Shown: positions 42,301-51,841 of the stretch, piece after piece
Numbering within the stretch: the stretch's first letter is position 1
How the letters are laid out: each line of letters opens with the position of its first letter
DNA from: DUTS01 sp050951605
GTDB taxonomy: Bacteria > Bacillota > Peptococcia > DRI-13 > DTU073
Length of the DNA: 64,000 bases
Direction of reading: 5' to 3'
Assembly: GCA_050951605.1 (NCBI GenBank)
Contig: JBMNJJ010000002.1
Coordinates: 496,001-560,000 of the forward strand
Position numbers and translations under genes: made by a program
Notes under the pieces: model-generated
Seen by the model: the letters and a program-made list of their open reading frames with translations, nothing else
The model's database searches: none
What the model was told of the DNA's origin: nothing

Positions 42301-42912
42301 ATGGTTCATAATCAAATTCAACAAGTCCAACAGAGAATTAGTAATGTAAATCAGATGGTTAGTCAATTACGTCAGTCTGAAGAAAGTACACGTCAAAAAT
42401 TAATGCAATTAGCACAAGATGAGTCTTATGTCGCTCAGCAGCTGCAAAGGGTTCATCAAATGTGTCAGGAGAGTATAAGTGGCTTGCAAAATATATCTAG
42501 TTCTCTGCGGCAGCAAACTTATACTCCCGGTTATGCTCAAACACCTATGTATGGACAAGGTATTTCCGCCGGGTCTGCTATGCAGGGTACACAACAATCT
42601 CAGCAGGGTTCTGGTACACTTTTTAATTTAGCGACAATGAGCCCTGATACTTATCAAAATTCGACACAATTTATGAGCGGACAAGGTTATTCCGGTTCAA
42701 GCATGATCGGACAAACGGGAATGCAAGGTAGCCCTAGGGGGATGTCTGGTCAAACCTCAGGTGTTGGACAAACTACGGGAACACAATCTTCCCTTTCTAG
42801 CATTTCAACTATGGGACCTGATACGTATCAGGCTTCAAGAGAGCAATTGGGGAAAGGATCTTCTAGCCTTAGTGAAATAGGGCAACAAGCGGGAATTAGT
42901 TCAAAACAATAA
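42301..42912 (+). CDS. Hypothetical Gln/Ser/Gly-rich protein with N-terminal coiled coil and PDTYQ repeat
   Basis: A 203-residue protein. Residues 1-75 are Gln-rich with coiled-coil heptad spacing. The rest is low-complexity Gly, Ser, Gln and Thr. Two copies of a segment of about 19 residues, MSPDTYQNSTQFM near 117-129 and MGPDTYQASREQL near 171-183, are the only conserved-looking elements. The composition resembles spore coat or spore surface proteins, but there is no direct proof. ATG 42301 has AAGGAGGG about eight bases upstream. A strong terminator follows. Confidence 0.65.
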   Translation: MVHNQIQQVQQRISNVNQMVSQLRQSEESTRQKLMQLAQDESYVAQQLQRVHQMCQESISGLQNISSSLRQQTYTPGYAQTPMYGQGISAGSAMQGTQQSQQGSGTLFNLATMSPDTYQNSTQFMSGQGYSGSSMIGQTGMQGSPRGMSGQTSGVGQTTGTQSSLSSISTMGPDTYQASREQLGKGSSSLSEIGQQAGISSKQ

Positions 42913-42954
42913 GTTTAATCTTTTTTTCAGTAAATTTAATTATTAATAGGATTA

Positions 42955-42987
42955 AAGGAGTGGTTGATTAAACAACTACTCTTTTTT
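42955..42987 (+). terminator. Terminator after the Gln/Ser-rich gene
   Basis: AGGAGTGGTTG pairs with CAACTACTCTT with one G-U pair and a six-base loop, then a T run. Confidence 0.87.
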
Positions 42988-43021
42988 ATTTTACAAATAA
43001 GTTAAAAAAGGGGAAGGGAAT

Positions 43022-43050
43022 TTGACGCATTTTTATTTTCCAATTATAAT
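43022..43050 (+). promoter_or_regulatory. Sigma-A promoter of the UPF0173 gene
   Basis: TTGACG (43022-43027), exactly 17 bases, TATAAT (43045-43050), 24 bases before the start codon. Confidence 0.78.
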
Positions 43051-43073
43051 GTGTGCATAAAGAGGTGATGTTG

Positions 43074-43772
43074 ATGTTAAAATTAATTTATCACGGGCAT
43101 GCTTGTTTTAGTTTAATCGATGGCACGGAGAACCTTCTTATTGATCCTTTTTTAAAAGGTAATCCTTTAGCTGATGTTAGACCGGAAGAGGTAAATCCAA
43201 CGTATATTCTGGTTACTCACGGACATGATGACCATTTAGGAGATGCCTTGGAGATTGCTCAGAGAACAGGTGCAGTGATTATAGCTCCTAACGAATTGGC
43301 TCATTATTGTGCCGGTCATGATGTTAAAATAGCACCAATGCATCTTGGTGGGGCGAGAGAATTTCCTTTTGGCAAAATAAAATTAACACCTGCTTGGCAT
43401 AGTTCAGCGGTTATTACTGAAGATAAAATTATTTATACAGGTGCTCCTTGTGGTTTTTTAATTCAGATGCAGGGTAAGACTATTTATCATGCTGGAGATA
43501 CGGGGCTTTTTGGTGATATGAAACTCATCGGAGCGAGGTATCAATTAGATTATGCTCTATTGCCTATAGGTGATAATTTTGTCATGGGTCCGGATGATGC
43601 TTTAGAGGCGGCGGTAATGTTACAGGCTCAAGTGACTGTTCCCATGCATTATGATACTTTTCCTCTTATTAAGCAGGACCCATATTTATATGTTAATAGA
43701 TTACAGGAAAAAGGTTTAAAAGGTTTAGTATTAAAATCAGGTGAAACAAGTGAACTTTTGGGAAAGGGATAG
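43074..43772 (+). CDS. UPF0173 metal-dependent hydrolase (metallo-beta-lactamase fold)
   Basis: A 232-residue metallo-beta-lactamase-fold protein of the UPF0173/YtkL family. The zinc motif is THGHDDHLGDA near residues 50-60, with a further His in TPAWHSSA near 105-112 and DTG near 143. The substrate is unknown. ATG 43074 follows GAGGTG by six bases. Earlier in-frame starts at 43053 and 43068 overlap the ribosome site. It has its own promoter and terminator. Confidence 0.9.
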   Translation: MLKLIYHGHACFSLIDGTENLLIDPFLKGNPLADVRPEEVNPTYILVTHGHDDHLGDALEIAQRTGAVIIAPNELAHYCAGHDVKIAPMHLGGAREFPFGKIKLTPAWHSSAVITEDKIIYTGAPCGFLIQMQGKTIYHAGDTGLFGDMKLIGARYQLDYALLPIGDNFVMGPDDALEAAVMLQAQVTVPMHYDTFPLIKQDPYLYVNRLQEKGLKGLVLKSGETSELLGKG

Positions 43773-43791
43773 TAGTTGCTATCTCTTTTTT
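43763..43791 (+). terminator. Terminator after the UPF0173 gene
   Basis: AAAGGGATAG pairs with CTATCTCTTT across a short loop and ends in a T run. The stop codon lies in the 5' arm. Confidence 0.8.
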
Positions 43792-43883
43792 GCTAAACGG
43801 ATTTGGCATTATTTGGTTATAAAGCAGGAATTTATATATTATTCGCGAAAGAAGGTTGAAGGAGAAAAAAGGAGGTATTTGTT

Positions 43884-44972
43884 TTGTATAGTGATTTAAA
43901 ATATATTTTAGCTTTTCATAAAATTTTTAAAATGACCTTAAACAAATATTTTATGCAACTATATGAAAGATACGGTTCTTTTAAAGAAGCCTGGTGCTGT
44001 CTTGACTTTTCTCCGCAAACAGGAATACCGGAAAAATATCGTGAACAATTTTTGCAAATGAAAAAAACAATTGTACCCCAAGAGTTAGAGGAGAAATATT
44101 ATCGAAGTGGAGTTAATGTTTTAACAAGATTAGATAGGAATTATCCAAAATCTTTGTTGCAAATTTCAGATGTTCCTTGTATTCTTTATTATTGTGGTCA
44201 GCTTTCTTTATTAAAGAAAAAATCCTTGGCTATTGTTGGTTCACGGAGAGCTACAACATATGGTTTGAAGCAAGCACGCTTGATGGCCGGAGAATTAAGC
44301 CAAAACGGTTTGGTTATAATTAGTGGCATGGCTCGGGGGATAGATGCAGCAGCTCACCAAGGAGCTTTAGAAAAAAAGGGTGGAACAATTGCTGTTTTAG
44401 GTTCTGGGTTTGATCAACCATATCCCCGTGAAAATATAAAACTTTTTAAGGAAATATCTGAAAAAGGTTTGGTTATTAGTGAGTATCCTTTAGGCACAAA
44501 ACCAGCCGGTTATAATTTTCCGTTTAGGAATAGAATTATCAGTGGTTTAAGTCAGGGGGTTTTTGTTGTAGAAGCAAGGGCACGAAGTGGCTCTTTAATT
44601 ACTTGCGATTTAGCTCTAGAGCAAGGGAAAGAAGTTTTTGCTTTACCGGGTCCTGTAACAAGTCCAAATAGTATTGGTCCTTTACGGTTGATTCAGTGTG
44701 GAGCTAAACTGGTTATTTATCCTCAGGATATTTTGGAAGAGTTAGGATATGAATATAAAACATCTGTATATAATAAACAAAAAGAAATAATTAAAGAGAT
44801 AGGAGAAAAGGAAAAAACTATTTTTGATTTAATTTCTTGGGAACCGGTAAACATAGAGTTTATTCTCGAAAAACATATTCAAAATAGAGAAGAAGTGTTG
44901 AGGATTTTGCTTGAATTAGAATTAAATGGTTTAATTCGGCAACTTCCCGGAAAATATTATGTAAGGGTATAA
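43884..44972 (+). CDS. dprA: DNA-processing protein DprA
   Basis: DprA loads RecA onto incoming single-stranded DNA during transformation. The Rossmann-like core has IVGSRRATTYG near 117-127, SGMARGIDAAAH near 149-160 and the GSGFDQPYPREN region near 173-184. A C-terminal winged-helix-like domain (about 305-362) follows. It starts at TTG 43884 after AAAGGAGGT. It sits before topA, a common Firmicute order. Confidence 0.95.
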   Translation: MYSDLKYILAFHKIFKMTLNKYFMQLYERYGSFKEAWCCLDFSPQTGIPEKYREQFLQMKKTIVPQELEEKYYRSGVNVLTRLDRNYPKSLLQISDVPCILYYCGQLSLLKKKSLAIVGSRRATTYGLKQARLMAGELSQNGLVIISGMARGIDAAAHQGALEKKGGTIAVLGSGFDQPYPRENIKLFKEISEKGLVISEYPLGTKPAGYNFPFRNRIISGLSQGVFVVEARARSGSLITCDLALEQGKEVFALPGPVTSPNSIGPLRLIQCGAKLVIYPQDILEELGYEYKTSVYNKQKEIIKEIGEKEKTIFDLISWEPVNIEFILEKHIQNREEVLRILLELELNGLIRQLPGKYYVRV

Positions 44973-45000
44973 GAACAATAAGTTTTTGAGGTGATGTTAA

Positions 45001-47097
45001 GTGGGGAAGATATTAGTTGTAGTAGAATCTCCGGCAAAGGCTAAAACAATTAGTAAATATTTAGGGAAAAAGTATATGGTAAAGGCTTCTCTGGGGCATG
45101 TTCGCGATTTACCTAAAAGTCAATTTGGTGTTGATGTGGAAAATGATTTTCAAGTAAAATATATCACGATACGAGGCAAGGGCGGAATATTACAGGAGTT
45201 AAGAAGTTTAGCACAAAAAAGTGAAGAGGTGCTTCTCGCTACTGACCCGGATCGGGAGGGAGAAGCTATTGCCTGGCATCTGCAAGAGGCCTTAAAAATT
45301 CCTCAAGATAAAAATTGTCGTGTGGAATTTAATGAAATAACTAAAAATAAAGTTGTAGAAGCATTAAAAGCTCCTCGTAAGATTGATTCGGATAGAGTTG
45401 ATGCCCAACAAGCAAGAAGAGTATTAGACAGATTAGTTGGTTATAAATTAAGTCCTCTTTTGTGGCGTAAAATTAAAAGAGGGCTTAGTGCAGGACGTGT
45501 TCAGTCGGTAGTTGTTCGTTTAATTTGTGATCGGGAAGAAGAGATTAAGAGTTTTGTTCCCGAGGAATATTGGACCTTAACGGCAAAATTAAGAAAAAAC
45601 AAGCGGAGTTTTGAAGTAAAATTAAATAAAATTGGTCAAAAAAAAGCTGAATTGAAAAATGAAGCACAGGTTCAAGAAATTATTAAAAAAATTGGTAAGA
45701 CACCATTTGTTGTTGAAAAAATAAAGAAGAGACAACAGAAAAAGAATCCTGCCCCGCCTTTTATTACGAGTAGTTTACAGCAAGAGGCTTATCGCAAATT
45801 AAATTTTACAGCGAAAAAAACAATGGTAATTGCACAACAGCTTTATGAAGGACTGGAGTTAGGTAAAAAAGAGGGAACCCAAGGTTTAATTACTTATATG
45901 AGAACGGATTCAACTAGAATTAGTGGGGAAGCTATAAAGGAAACTCGGCAGTATATAGAAAAAAAATTTGGGCAAGAATATCTGCCGGAAAAACCACGGA
46001 ACTATGTACGCAAGGGGCGAGTTCAGGATGCTCATGAATGTATTAGACCAACTTCGGTTATGAGGCGGCCGGAAACATTAAAAAGTTATCTTAAAAGGGA
46101 CCAATATAGGCTATATAAGCTTATTTGGGAACGTTTTTTGGCTTCACAGTTTGCTTCAGCCATAATGGAAATAATGTCTCTTGATTTAAAGGTACATGAT
46201 TATCTTTTTAAAGCAACAGGTTCGCGTATTGTTTTTCCCGGGTATACTAAAATATATGTTGAAAGTAAAGATAATCAGGAACAAGAGGCTGAGGAGGTTT
46301 TTCCTCAATTACAAGAAAAGGAAATAGTAGAGCTAGAAAAGCTGTTGCCTAAACAACATTTTACTCAGCCACCACCTCGTTATACAGAAGCAACTTTGAT
46401 TAAAACTTTGGAAGAAAAGGGGATAGGTCGTCCCAGTACATATGCCCCTATTCTTGATACGATTGTTTCTAGGGGGTATGTTTTTAAGGAGAAAAAGCAA
46501 TATGCCCCTACAGAGTTGGGCGGTTTAGTTGTGGAACTTTTAAAAAAGTATTTTACAGAGGTAATTGATATTAAATTTACAGCAAATATGGAAAATAAAT
46601 TAGATGCTATTGAAGAGGGGACTAGTGATTGGAAAGAAGTTTTACGACAGTTTTTTGAACCTTTCTCTGCTGAGTTGAAAATTGCAGACCAAGAAATTGG
46701 GCAAATAGAAGTTGCGGATGAAGTAACTGAAGAAATTTGTGAAAAATGTGGACGCAATATGGTTATTAAAAGAGGACGTTATGGAAAATTCTTGGCTTGT
46801 CCGGGTTTCCCGGAATGTCGTAATACTAAGTCTTTTCTTGTTAATATTGGTGTTAATTGTCCCAAGTGTGAGGGTGGTCAAATTGTAGCCCGTCGTTCCA
46901 AAAAAGGGAGAAAGTTTTTTGGTTGTAGTAATTATCCTCAATGTGATTTTGTTTCTTGGGATGAACCGGTGGATAAAAAATGTCCGGAGTGTGGTCAGAT
47001 CCTCTTATTAAAAAGAAGTAAAAAAGAGGGAAGTAAATATGTTTGTTCAAACAAGGATTGTCAGTTTGCTCAAAAAACGGGGAAAAGTAATAAGTAA
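45001..47097 (+). CDS. topA: DNA topoisomerase I
   Basis: A type IA topoisomerase that relaxes negative supercoils. The TOPRIM domain (VESPAKAKTI near 8-17, acidic TDPDREGEA near 81-89) is followed by the catalytic Tyr299 in GLITYMRTDST. Three C-terminal four-Cys zinc ribbons start near residues 580, 622 and 660. It starts at GTG after GAGGTGATG. xerC follows. The trmFO gene often found between them in Bacillus is absent. Confidence 0.97.
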   Translation: MGKILVVVESPAKAKTISKYLGKKYMVKASLGHVRDLPKSQFGVDVENDFQVKYITIRGKGGILQELRSLAQKSEEVLLATDPDREGEAIAWHLQEALKIPQDKNCRVEFNEITKNKVVEALKAPRKIDSDRVDAQQARRVLDRLVGYKLSPLLWRKIKRGLSAGRVQSVVVRLICDREEEIKSFVPEEYWTLTAKLRKNKRSFEVKLNKIGQKKAELKNEAQVQEIIKKIGKTPFVVEKIKKRQQKKNPAPPFITSSLQQEAYRKLNFTAKKTMVIAQQLYEGLELGKKEGTQGLITYMRTDSTRISGEAIKETRQYIEKKFGQEYLPEKPRNYVRKGRVQDAHECIRPTSVMRRPETLKSYLKRDQYRLYKLIWERFLASQFASAIMEIMSLDLKVHDYLFKATGSRIVFPGYTKIYVESKDNQEQEAEEVFPQLQEKEIVELEKLLPKQHFTQPPPRYTEATLIKTLEEKGIGRPSTYAPILDTIVSRGYVFKEKKQYAPTELGGLVVELLKKYFTEVIDIKFTANMENKLDAIEEGTSDWKEVLRQFFEPFSAELKIADQEIGQIEVADEVTEEICEKCGRNMVIKRGRYGKFLACPGFPECRNTKSFLVNIGVNCPKCEGGQIVARRSKKGRKFFGCSNYPQCDFVSWDEPVDKKCPECGQILLLKRSKKEGSKYVCSNKDCQFAQKTGKSNK

Positions 47098-47156
47098 CAT
47101 CAAGAGTATTAAAAGAGAATAAGTGTTTAGAAAAGCCGGGTTTAGGACGTGATGTA

Positions 47157-48062
47157 ATGCTTCTTATTTCTTTGGTAGATAGTTTTATTAGTTATTTGGA
47201 AAATGAAAAAAATATGGCACAAATGACTATAAAGGCGTATAATAGCGATTGGAAAGATTTCTTTAATTATTTAGAAAATGAGTTGAAATATGATATACTA
47301 TCTTTAGAAATTAAAAAAATCACACATGTTACTGTACGCAAATATCTGGTATATTTAAATAGTAAAAATCTTAGTAAAAATACAATTGCTCGTCGTTTAG
47401 CGGCACTTAAAAGTTTTTATCGCTATCTTTTGAAGAAAGAGATAATTTATCAGAATCCTCTTGACCTTGTGTCAACTCCAAAGGTGCCTAAAAAATTGCC
47501 CAGATATTTAGATGAGGAGGAAATAGAAAAGGTTTTACAGCAACCTTCTTTATGTAATAAGGTAGGGTTACGAGATAAAGCGATATTAGAATTATTATAT
47601 GGCGCCGGAATTAGAGTAAGTGAATTGGTTTCTATGGATTTAGATAATTTAGATTTGTCTTATGGTTATATTCGGGTTATTGGCAAAGGTAGTCGCGAAA
47701 GAATTGTTCCTATTGGTAAAGAAGCCATTAAAGGTATACAAATGTATTTAGAAAAGGCTCGTCCCCAATGGGCCATGAAAAAACAAAAGGCTCTTTTTGT
47801 AAATCAAAAAGGAGGAAGGCTTTCTGATCGTTCGGTAAGAACGATAGTCAAAAAATATTGTTGCCAAGCCGGTACTAAAGAAATTCTTTCTCCACATGGG
47901 TTTCGTCATAGTTTTGCGACACATCTTTTAGATCATGGAGCTGATTTAAGAGTGGTTCAGGAGTTGTTAGGTCATAAAAAAATTTCCTCTACGCAAATAT
48001 ATACCCATATTTCCCGTAGGAAATTACGTAAAGTGTATCATATGTCTCATCCTAGAGCTTAG
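47157..48062 (+). CDS. xerC: Tyrosine recombinase XerC
   Basis: A site-specific recombinase that resolves chromosome dimers. The N-terminal core-binding domain covers 1-90 and the catalytic domain about 110-295. The active residues can be seen: Arg in GAGIRVSEL near 157, HGFRHSFATH near 247-256, the GHKK His near 273, and the nucleophile Tyr in QIYTHIS near 282. It lies between topA and hslV, the normal housekeeping position, so it is not an integrase of a mobile element. Confidence 0.94.
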   Translation: MLLISLVDSFISYLENEKNMAQMTIKAYNSDWKDFFNYLENELKYDILSLEIKKITHVTVRKYLVYLNSKNLSKNTIARRLAALKSFYRYLLKKEIIYQNPLDLVSTPKVPKKLPRYLDEEEIEKVLQQPSLCNKVGLRDKAILELLYGAGIRVSELVSMDLDNLDLSYGYIRVIGKGSRERIVPIGKEAIKGIQMYLEKARPQWAMKKQKALFVNQKGGRLSDRSVRTIVKKYCCQAGTKEILSPHGFRHSFATHLLDHGADLRVVQELLGHKKISSTQIYTHISRRKLRKVYHMSHPRA

Positions 48063-48076
48063 TGAGGTGAAGAAGC

Positions 48077-48628
48077 ATGTTTCGAGGAACAACAATTATT
48101 GGTGTAAAAAAAGGGAATAAGGTTGCATTAGCTGGTGATGGTCAAGTAACATTTGGACAAAATATTATTATGAAACATCATTCTCAAAAAATCAGAAGGT
48201 TGCATCAAGGTAAGGTTATTGCCGGTTTTGCCGGTTCTGTAGCCGATGCATTTGCGTTATTTGAAAAATTTGAGAAAAAGTTGGAGGAATATCATGGTAA
48301 TTTGCCCAGGGCAGCTGTAGAACTAGCTAAAAGTTGGCGTACAGATAAAGCTTTGCGAAATTTAGAAGCGATGTTGGTTGTTGCGGATAAGGATAATTTG
48401 CTAATAATTTCTGGTACGGGAGAGGTTATTGAACCTGATGATGGTATAGCTGCAATTGGTTCAGGTGGACCGTATGCTTTGGCTGCAGCTAAAGCTTTAT
48501 TAAAGCATACTGCTTGCTCTCCGGGAGAAATAGTTAAAACAGCTATGGAAATTGCTGCTTCAATTTGTGTATATACGAATAATTGTCTTACTGTAGAGAT
48601 GATAGAAGAAGTAGGAAAAGAGGGTTAG
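48077..48628 (+). CDS. hslV: ATP-dependent protease peptidase subunit HslV (ClpQ)
   Basis: A proteasome-like peptidase that works with HslU. The catalytic N-terminal Thr is exposed after removal of the leader in MFRGTTIIGV. The GDGQVTFG near 22-29 and the GSGGPYALAAAKAL segment near 134-147 are conserved. The stop precedes hslU by two bases, so the two are coupled. Confidence 0.96.
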   Translation: MFRGTTIIGVKKGNKVALAGDGQVTFGQNIIMKHHSQKIRRLHQGKVIAGFAGSVADAFALFEKFEKKLEEYHGNLPRAAVELAKSWRTDKALRNLEAMLVVADKDNLLIISGTGEVIEPDDGIAAIGSGGPYALAAAKALLKHTACSPGEIVKTAMEIAASICVYTNNCLTVEMIEEVGKEG

Positions 48629-48630
48629 TT

Positions 48631-50022
48631 ATGTCTAAGGAATTTACTCCCAGAGAAATCGTAGAAGAATTGGATAAATATATTGTAGGACAAGAGGAAG
48701 CAAAAAAAAGTGTAGCGATTGCTTTACGGAATCGGTTTAGGAGAAATAAACTTCCCGAGGATATATGTGAGGAAGTTGTACCCAAAAACATTCTTATGAT
48801 TGGACCTACAGGTGTAGGGAAAACAGAAATTGCGAGGAGATTAGCCCGTTTAGTTAAAGCTCCTTTTATTAAAGTGGAAGCTACTAAGTTTACGGAAGTT
48901 GGTTATGTAGGACGAGATGTGGAGTCTATGGTTAGGGACTTGGTAGAAATATCAATTAGAATGGTAAAACAGGAAAAAATTAAAACAGTAGAGCAACAAG
49001 CTTCTCGCATAGCCGACGATTCACTTGTAGAAATTTTAGTTCCTAGGTTAAAACGTACTTCCACAGGGACGACGAATCCTTTTGAAGTTCTATTTGGTAA
49101 TTCTCCAGTTCCGCAAGAAGACTTGGAAGAAGTAGGAGACGAGTTAACAATAAAAAGAAAAGCAATCAAAGAAAAGTTATTAAAAGGTGAGTTGGATAAG
49201 GAATATGTAGAAATTGAGGTTGAGGACTCTCCTGCTTCAAGTATGGATTTTTTTGTAGGAAGCAGTTTAGAGGACTTAGGGGTTAATTTTCAAGATATGT
49301 TTGGCAATCTTTTTCCTAAGAAAAAGAGGAAGAAAAAAGTACCTGTATTACAGGCTCGTAACATTCTTACGCAAGCCGAAGCGCAAAAATTAATTGATAT
49401 GGAGGAGGTTATTAATGAATCTATTAAACGTACCGAGCAAAACGGGATTATTTTTATAGATGAAATGGATAAAATAGCAGGTAAAGATAGTTATGGTCCA
49501 GATATTTCTAGAGGAGGTGTACAAAGGGATATTCTGCCAATTGTAGAAGGGTCAACAGTAATGACTAAATATGGGCCTGTGAAAACAGATTACATTCTTT
49601 TTATTGCTGCAGGAGCTTTTCATATGAGTAAACCATCAGATTTAATCCCCGAGTTGCAAGGCCGTTTTCCGATACGTGTAGAATTAGAAAGTTTAAAATG
49701 TGAGGATTTTAAATTAATTTTAGTTCAACCACGTAATTCATTGATTAAACAATATAAAGAGTTATTAAAAACAGAGGGGGTATTGCTAGAATTTACTGAA
49801 AATGCTATTGAAGAAATTGCAGAAATTGCGTATACTGTAAATAGTCAAACAGAAAATATTGGTGCTCGGCGACTTCATACGATTATGGAAAAATTATTAG
49901 AAGAGATACTTTTTGATGCGCCGGAAAGGGTACAAAAAAAGATAATTATAGACCATAATTATGTGCAAAAAAGATTGAGTTCTATTGTTTCTAATGAAGA
50001 TTTAAGCCGATATATTTTGTAA
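48631..50022 (+). CDS. hslU: ATP-dependent protease ATPase subunit HslU (ClpY)
   Basis: An AAA+ unfoldase that feeds HslV. Walker A is GPTGVGKTEIA near 57-67 and Walker B GIIFIDEMDKIAG near 272-284. The sensor-2 region GARRLHTIMEKLLEE lies near the end, and the C-terminal hydrophobic tail (YIL) inserts into HslV. ATG 48631 follows AGAGGG. A longer in-frame start at 48583 overlaps hslV coding sequence. Confidence 0.97.
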   Translation: MSKEFTPREIVEELDKYIVGQEEAKKSVAIALRNRFRRNKLPEDICEEVVPKNILMIGPTGVGKTEIARRLARLVKAPFIKVEATKFTEVGYVGRDVESMVRDLVEISIRMVKQEKIKTVEQQASRIADDSLVEILVPRLKRTSTGTTNPFEVLFGNSPVPQEDLEEVGDELTIKRKAIKEKLLKGELDKEYVEIEVEDSPASSMDFFVGSSLEDLGVNFQDMFGNLFPKKKRKKKVPVLQARNILTQAEAQKLIDMEEVINESIKRTEQNGIIFIDEMDKIAGKDSYGPDISRGGVQRDILPIVEGSTVMTKYGPVKTDYILFIAAGAFHMSKPSDLIPELQGRFPIRVELESLKCEDFKLILVQPRNSLIKQYKELLKTEGVLLEFTENAIEEIAEIAYTVNSQTENIGARRLHTIMEKLLEEILFDAPERVQKKIIIDHNYVQKRLSSIVSNEDLSRYIL

Positions 50023-50044
50023 TTTTAAAGAGGAGGAAAAAATA

Positions 50045-50830
50045 ATGAAAACGCTTTTAGAAAAAACACGTACAGTCAATAAACTTTTACAAAAAACAGC
50101 GGGCAACCCGGTAGAGTTTACGGAAATGTCTAAAGTATTGAGTGACTTGATTGACTGCAATATTTATATTGTAGGGAGAAGGGGTAAAATTTTAGGTTAT
50201 GCCTTTATGGATGGCTTTACTTGCCCTGCAATTGAGGATATTGTGATGAAAACAGAAAGGTTTCCGGAGTCTTATAATGAAGATTTAATGAGAATAACTC
50301 AGACTTATGCTAATATCAAGAAAGAAGAGGCAGCATGTATTTTTAGCGAAGAATGTGATTGTGATTTTAAAGATAAAATTACTACAGTTATTCCCATTAT
50401 GGGCGGTGGCGAAAGGCAAGGAACTTTATTATTGGTTAAATATGAGAATGAATTTAATCATCAAGATTTAATTTTAGGTGAATATGGAGCTACCGTAATC
50501 GGAATGGAAATCCTTCGTTCTAAGGCAGAGCGAATTGAAGAAGAAGCTAGACGCAAAGCAGCAGTACAGGTGGCAATTGGAACTCTTTCTTATTCCGAAT
50601 TAGAGGCTATTGAGCACATTTTTGCTGAATTAGATGGGCAGGAAGGTTTATTGGTAGCTAGTAAAATTGCTGACCGTGTAGGTATTACTCGTTCAGTGAT
50701 TGTGAATGCTTTAAGAAAATTTGAAAGTGCCGGTGTGATTGAATCTAAATCTTTAGGGATGAAAGGAACTTACATTAGGATTCTTAATGAAAACTTATTG
50801 GAAGAACTTTCTAAAGCAAGATTACCGTAA
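50045..50830 (+). CDS. codY: Global nutrient-sensing repressor CodY
   Basis: Binds GTP and branched-chain amino acids and represses stationary-phase, motility and transport genes. An N-terminal GAF-like domain (about 1-155) is followed by a winged helix-turn-helix (about 200-250) with ASKIADRVGITRSVIVNALRK near 205-225. The 261 residues match the family. It has AGAGGAGG upstream and a strong terminator after it, so the flagellar operon has its own promoter. CodY may regulate the adjacent flagellar genes, as in Bacillus. Confidence 0.97.
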   Translation: MKTLLEKTRTVNKLLQKTAGNPVEFTEMSKVLSDLIDCNIYIVGRRGKILGYAFMDGFTCPAIEDIVMKTERFPESYNEDLMRITQTYANIKKEEAACIFSEECDCDFKDKITTVIPIMGGGERQGTLLLVKYENEFNHQDLILGEYGATVIGMEILRSKAERIEEEARRKAAVQVAIGTLSYSELEAIEHIFAELDGQEGLLVASKIADRVGITRSVIVNALRKFESAGVIESKSLGMKGTYIRILNENLLEELSKARLP

Positions 50831-50854
50831 AACTTAAAAAGATGTGAGTTTAAA

Positions 50855-50895
50855 ATAAAAGGTTATAGTTTTAAAACTATAACCTTTTATTTTTA
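50855..50895 (+). terminator. Terminator after codY
   Basis: A perfect 18 bp inverted repeat (50855-50872 with 50873-50890) with a T-rich end. Confidence 0.9.
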
Positions 50896-50987
50896 AAAAA
50901 TTATTGTTTTTAGAAAAGGAATTTGCTGAAATAACTAGAATTTATATATTTAGTGTCAATTTTTATTTTGTGTGGATGTGATTAGTA

Positions 50988-51380
50988 ATGATGAAGATGA
51001 ATTTAATGAATTTGTTAGAGAAGGCTATGGATGGCAGTGTTTTGCGGCATAATGTTCTTAATAATAATATTACTAATGCTAATACGCCCGGTTTTAAAAG
51101 AAGTGATGTAAATTTTCGTTCTTCACTAGATGAGGCGATGAAGTCACAGTTAAAATTAAAAACAACTAGACCTGTACATTTTAAATCTAGTACGATAATG
51201 GCCGGAGCAAAAATTATTCATGACCAAACAACAAGTTTACGTAGTGACGGTAATAATATTGATATAGATATTGAATTGGCTAATTTAGCTGAAAACAACC
51301 TTTATTTTAACAGTCTTGCTCACTTTTTGTCTTCTCAGCTTGCTTTGTTAAGACAATCTATATCTGAAGGGAGGCGTTAA
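50988..51380 (+). CDS. flgB: Flagellar basal-body rod protein FlgB
   Basis: Rod protein of the flagellar axle. The N-terminal NNNITNANTPGFKRSDVNF near 27-45 is the signature of axial proteins, and the 130-residue length is normal. The ribosome site is weak (GGATGTG) and three in-frame ATG codons lie within ten codons of each other (50988, 50991, 50997), so the start is uncertain by three residues. It is the first gene of the flagellar operon. No sigma-D box could be identified with confidence. Confidence 0.93.
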   Translation: MMKMNLMNLLEKAMDGSVLRHNVLNNNITNANTPGFKRSDVNFRSSLDEAMKSQLKLKTTRPVHFKSSTIMAGAKIIHDQTTSLRSDGNNIDIDIELANLAENNLYFNSLAHFLSSQLALLRQSISEGRR

Positions 51381-51383
51381 GGA

Positions 51384-51830
51384 ATGAGTCTTTTTAAATC
51401 TTTAGGTATAAGTGCTTCAGGGCTTAGTGCGGAACGTTTACGTCTGGATGTTATTTCTTCTAATATCGCTAATGCTAATTCAACACAAACGGTTAAGGGA
51501 GGTCCTTACCGAAGGCGAGTGGCACTTCTTGCTCCACAAAAAAATGAAGAAGTATTTAAAAACATTTTACAAGATTCCTTAAAAAATATACCATCTTATA
51601 GTGGAGTTAGAGTAACAGGTATTATTGAGGACTCTTCACCTTTGAAAAGAGTTTATGACCCTCATCATCCACATGCTTCGGCAGATGGATATGTTGAATA
51701 TCCTAATGTTGATGTGATGAAAGAAATGGTAGAATTAATTACAGCTTCTCGAGCTTATGAGGCCAATGTTACTGCACTTAATTCTACCAAGAATATGTTT
51801 TTAAAAACCTTAGAAATAGGACGTGCTTAA
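51384..51830 (+). CDS. flgC: Flagellar basal-body rod protein FlgC
   Basis: A rod protein of 148 residues. The SSNIANANSTQTV stretch near 27-39 matches the axial-protein motif, and the C-terminal VMKEMVELITASRAYEANVTALN helix is conserved. It follows flgB after three bases. Confidence 0.95.
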   Translation: MSLFKSLGISASGLSAERLRLDVISSNIANANSTQTVKGGPYRRRVALLAPQKNEEVFKNILQDSLKNIPSYSGVRVTGIIEDSSPLKRVYDPHHPHASADGYVEYPNVDVMKEMVELITASRAYEANVTALNSTKNMFLKTLEIGRA

Positions 51831-51841
51831 GGAGATAGCCA

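Noticed and set aside
47157..48062. XerC as integrase of a mobile element using a nearby tRNA
   Set aside because: It is the housekeeping copy between topA and hslV, with no attachment repeats or cargo genes.
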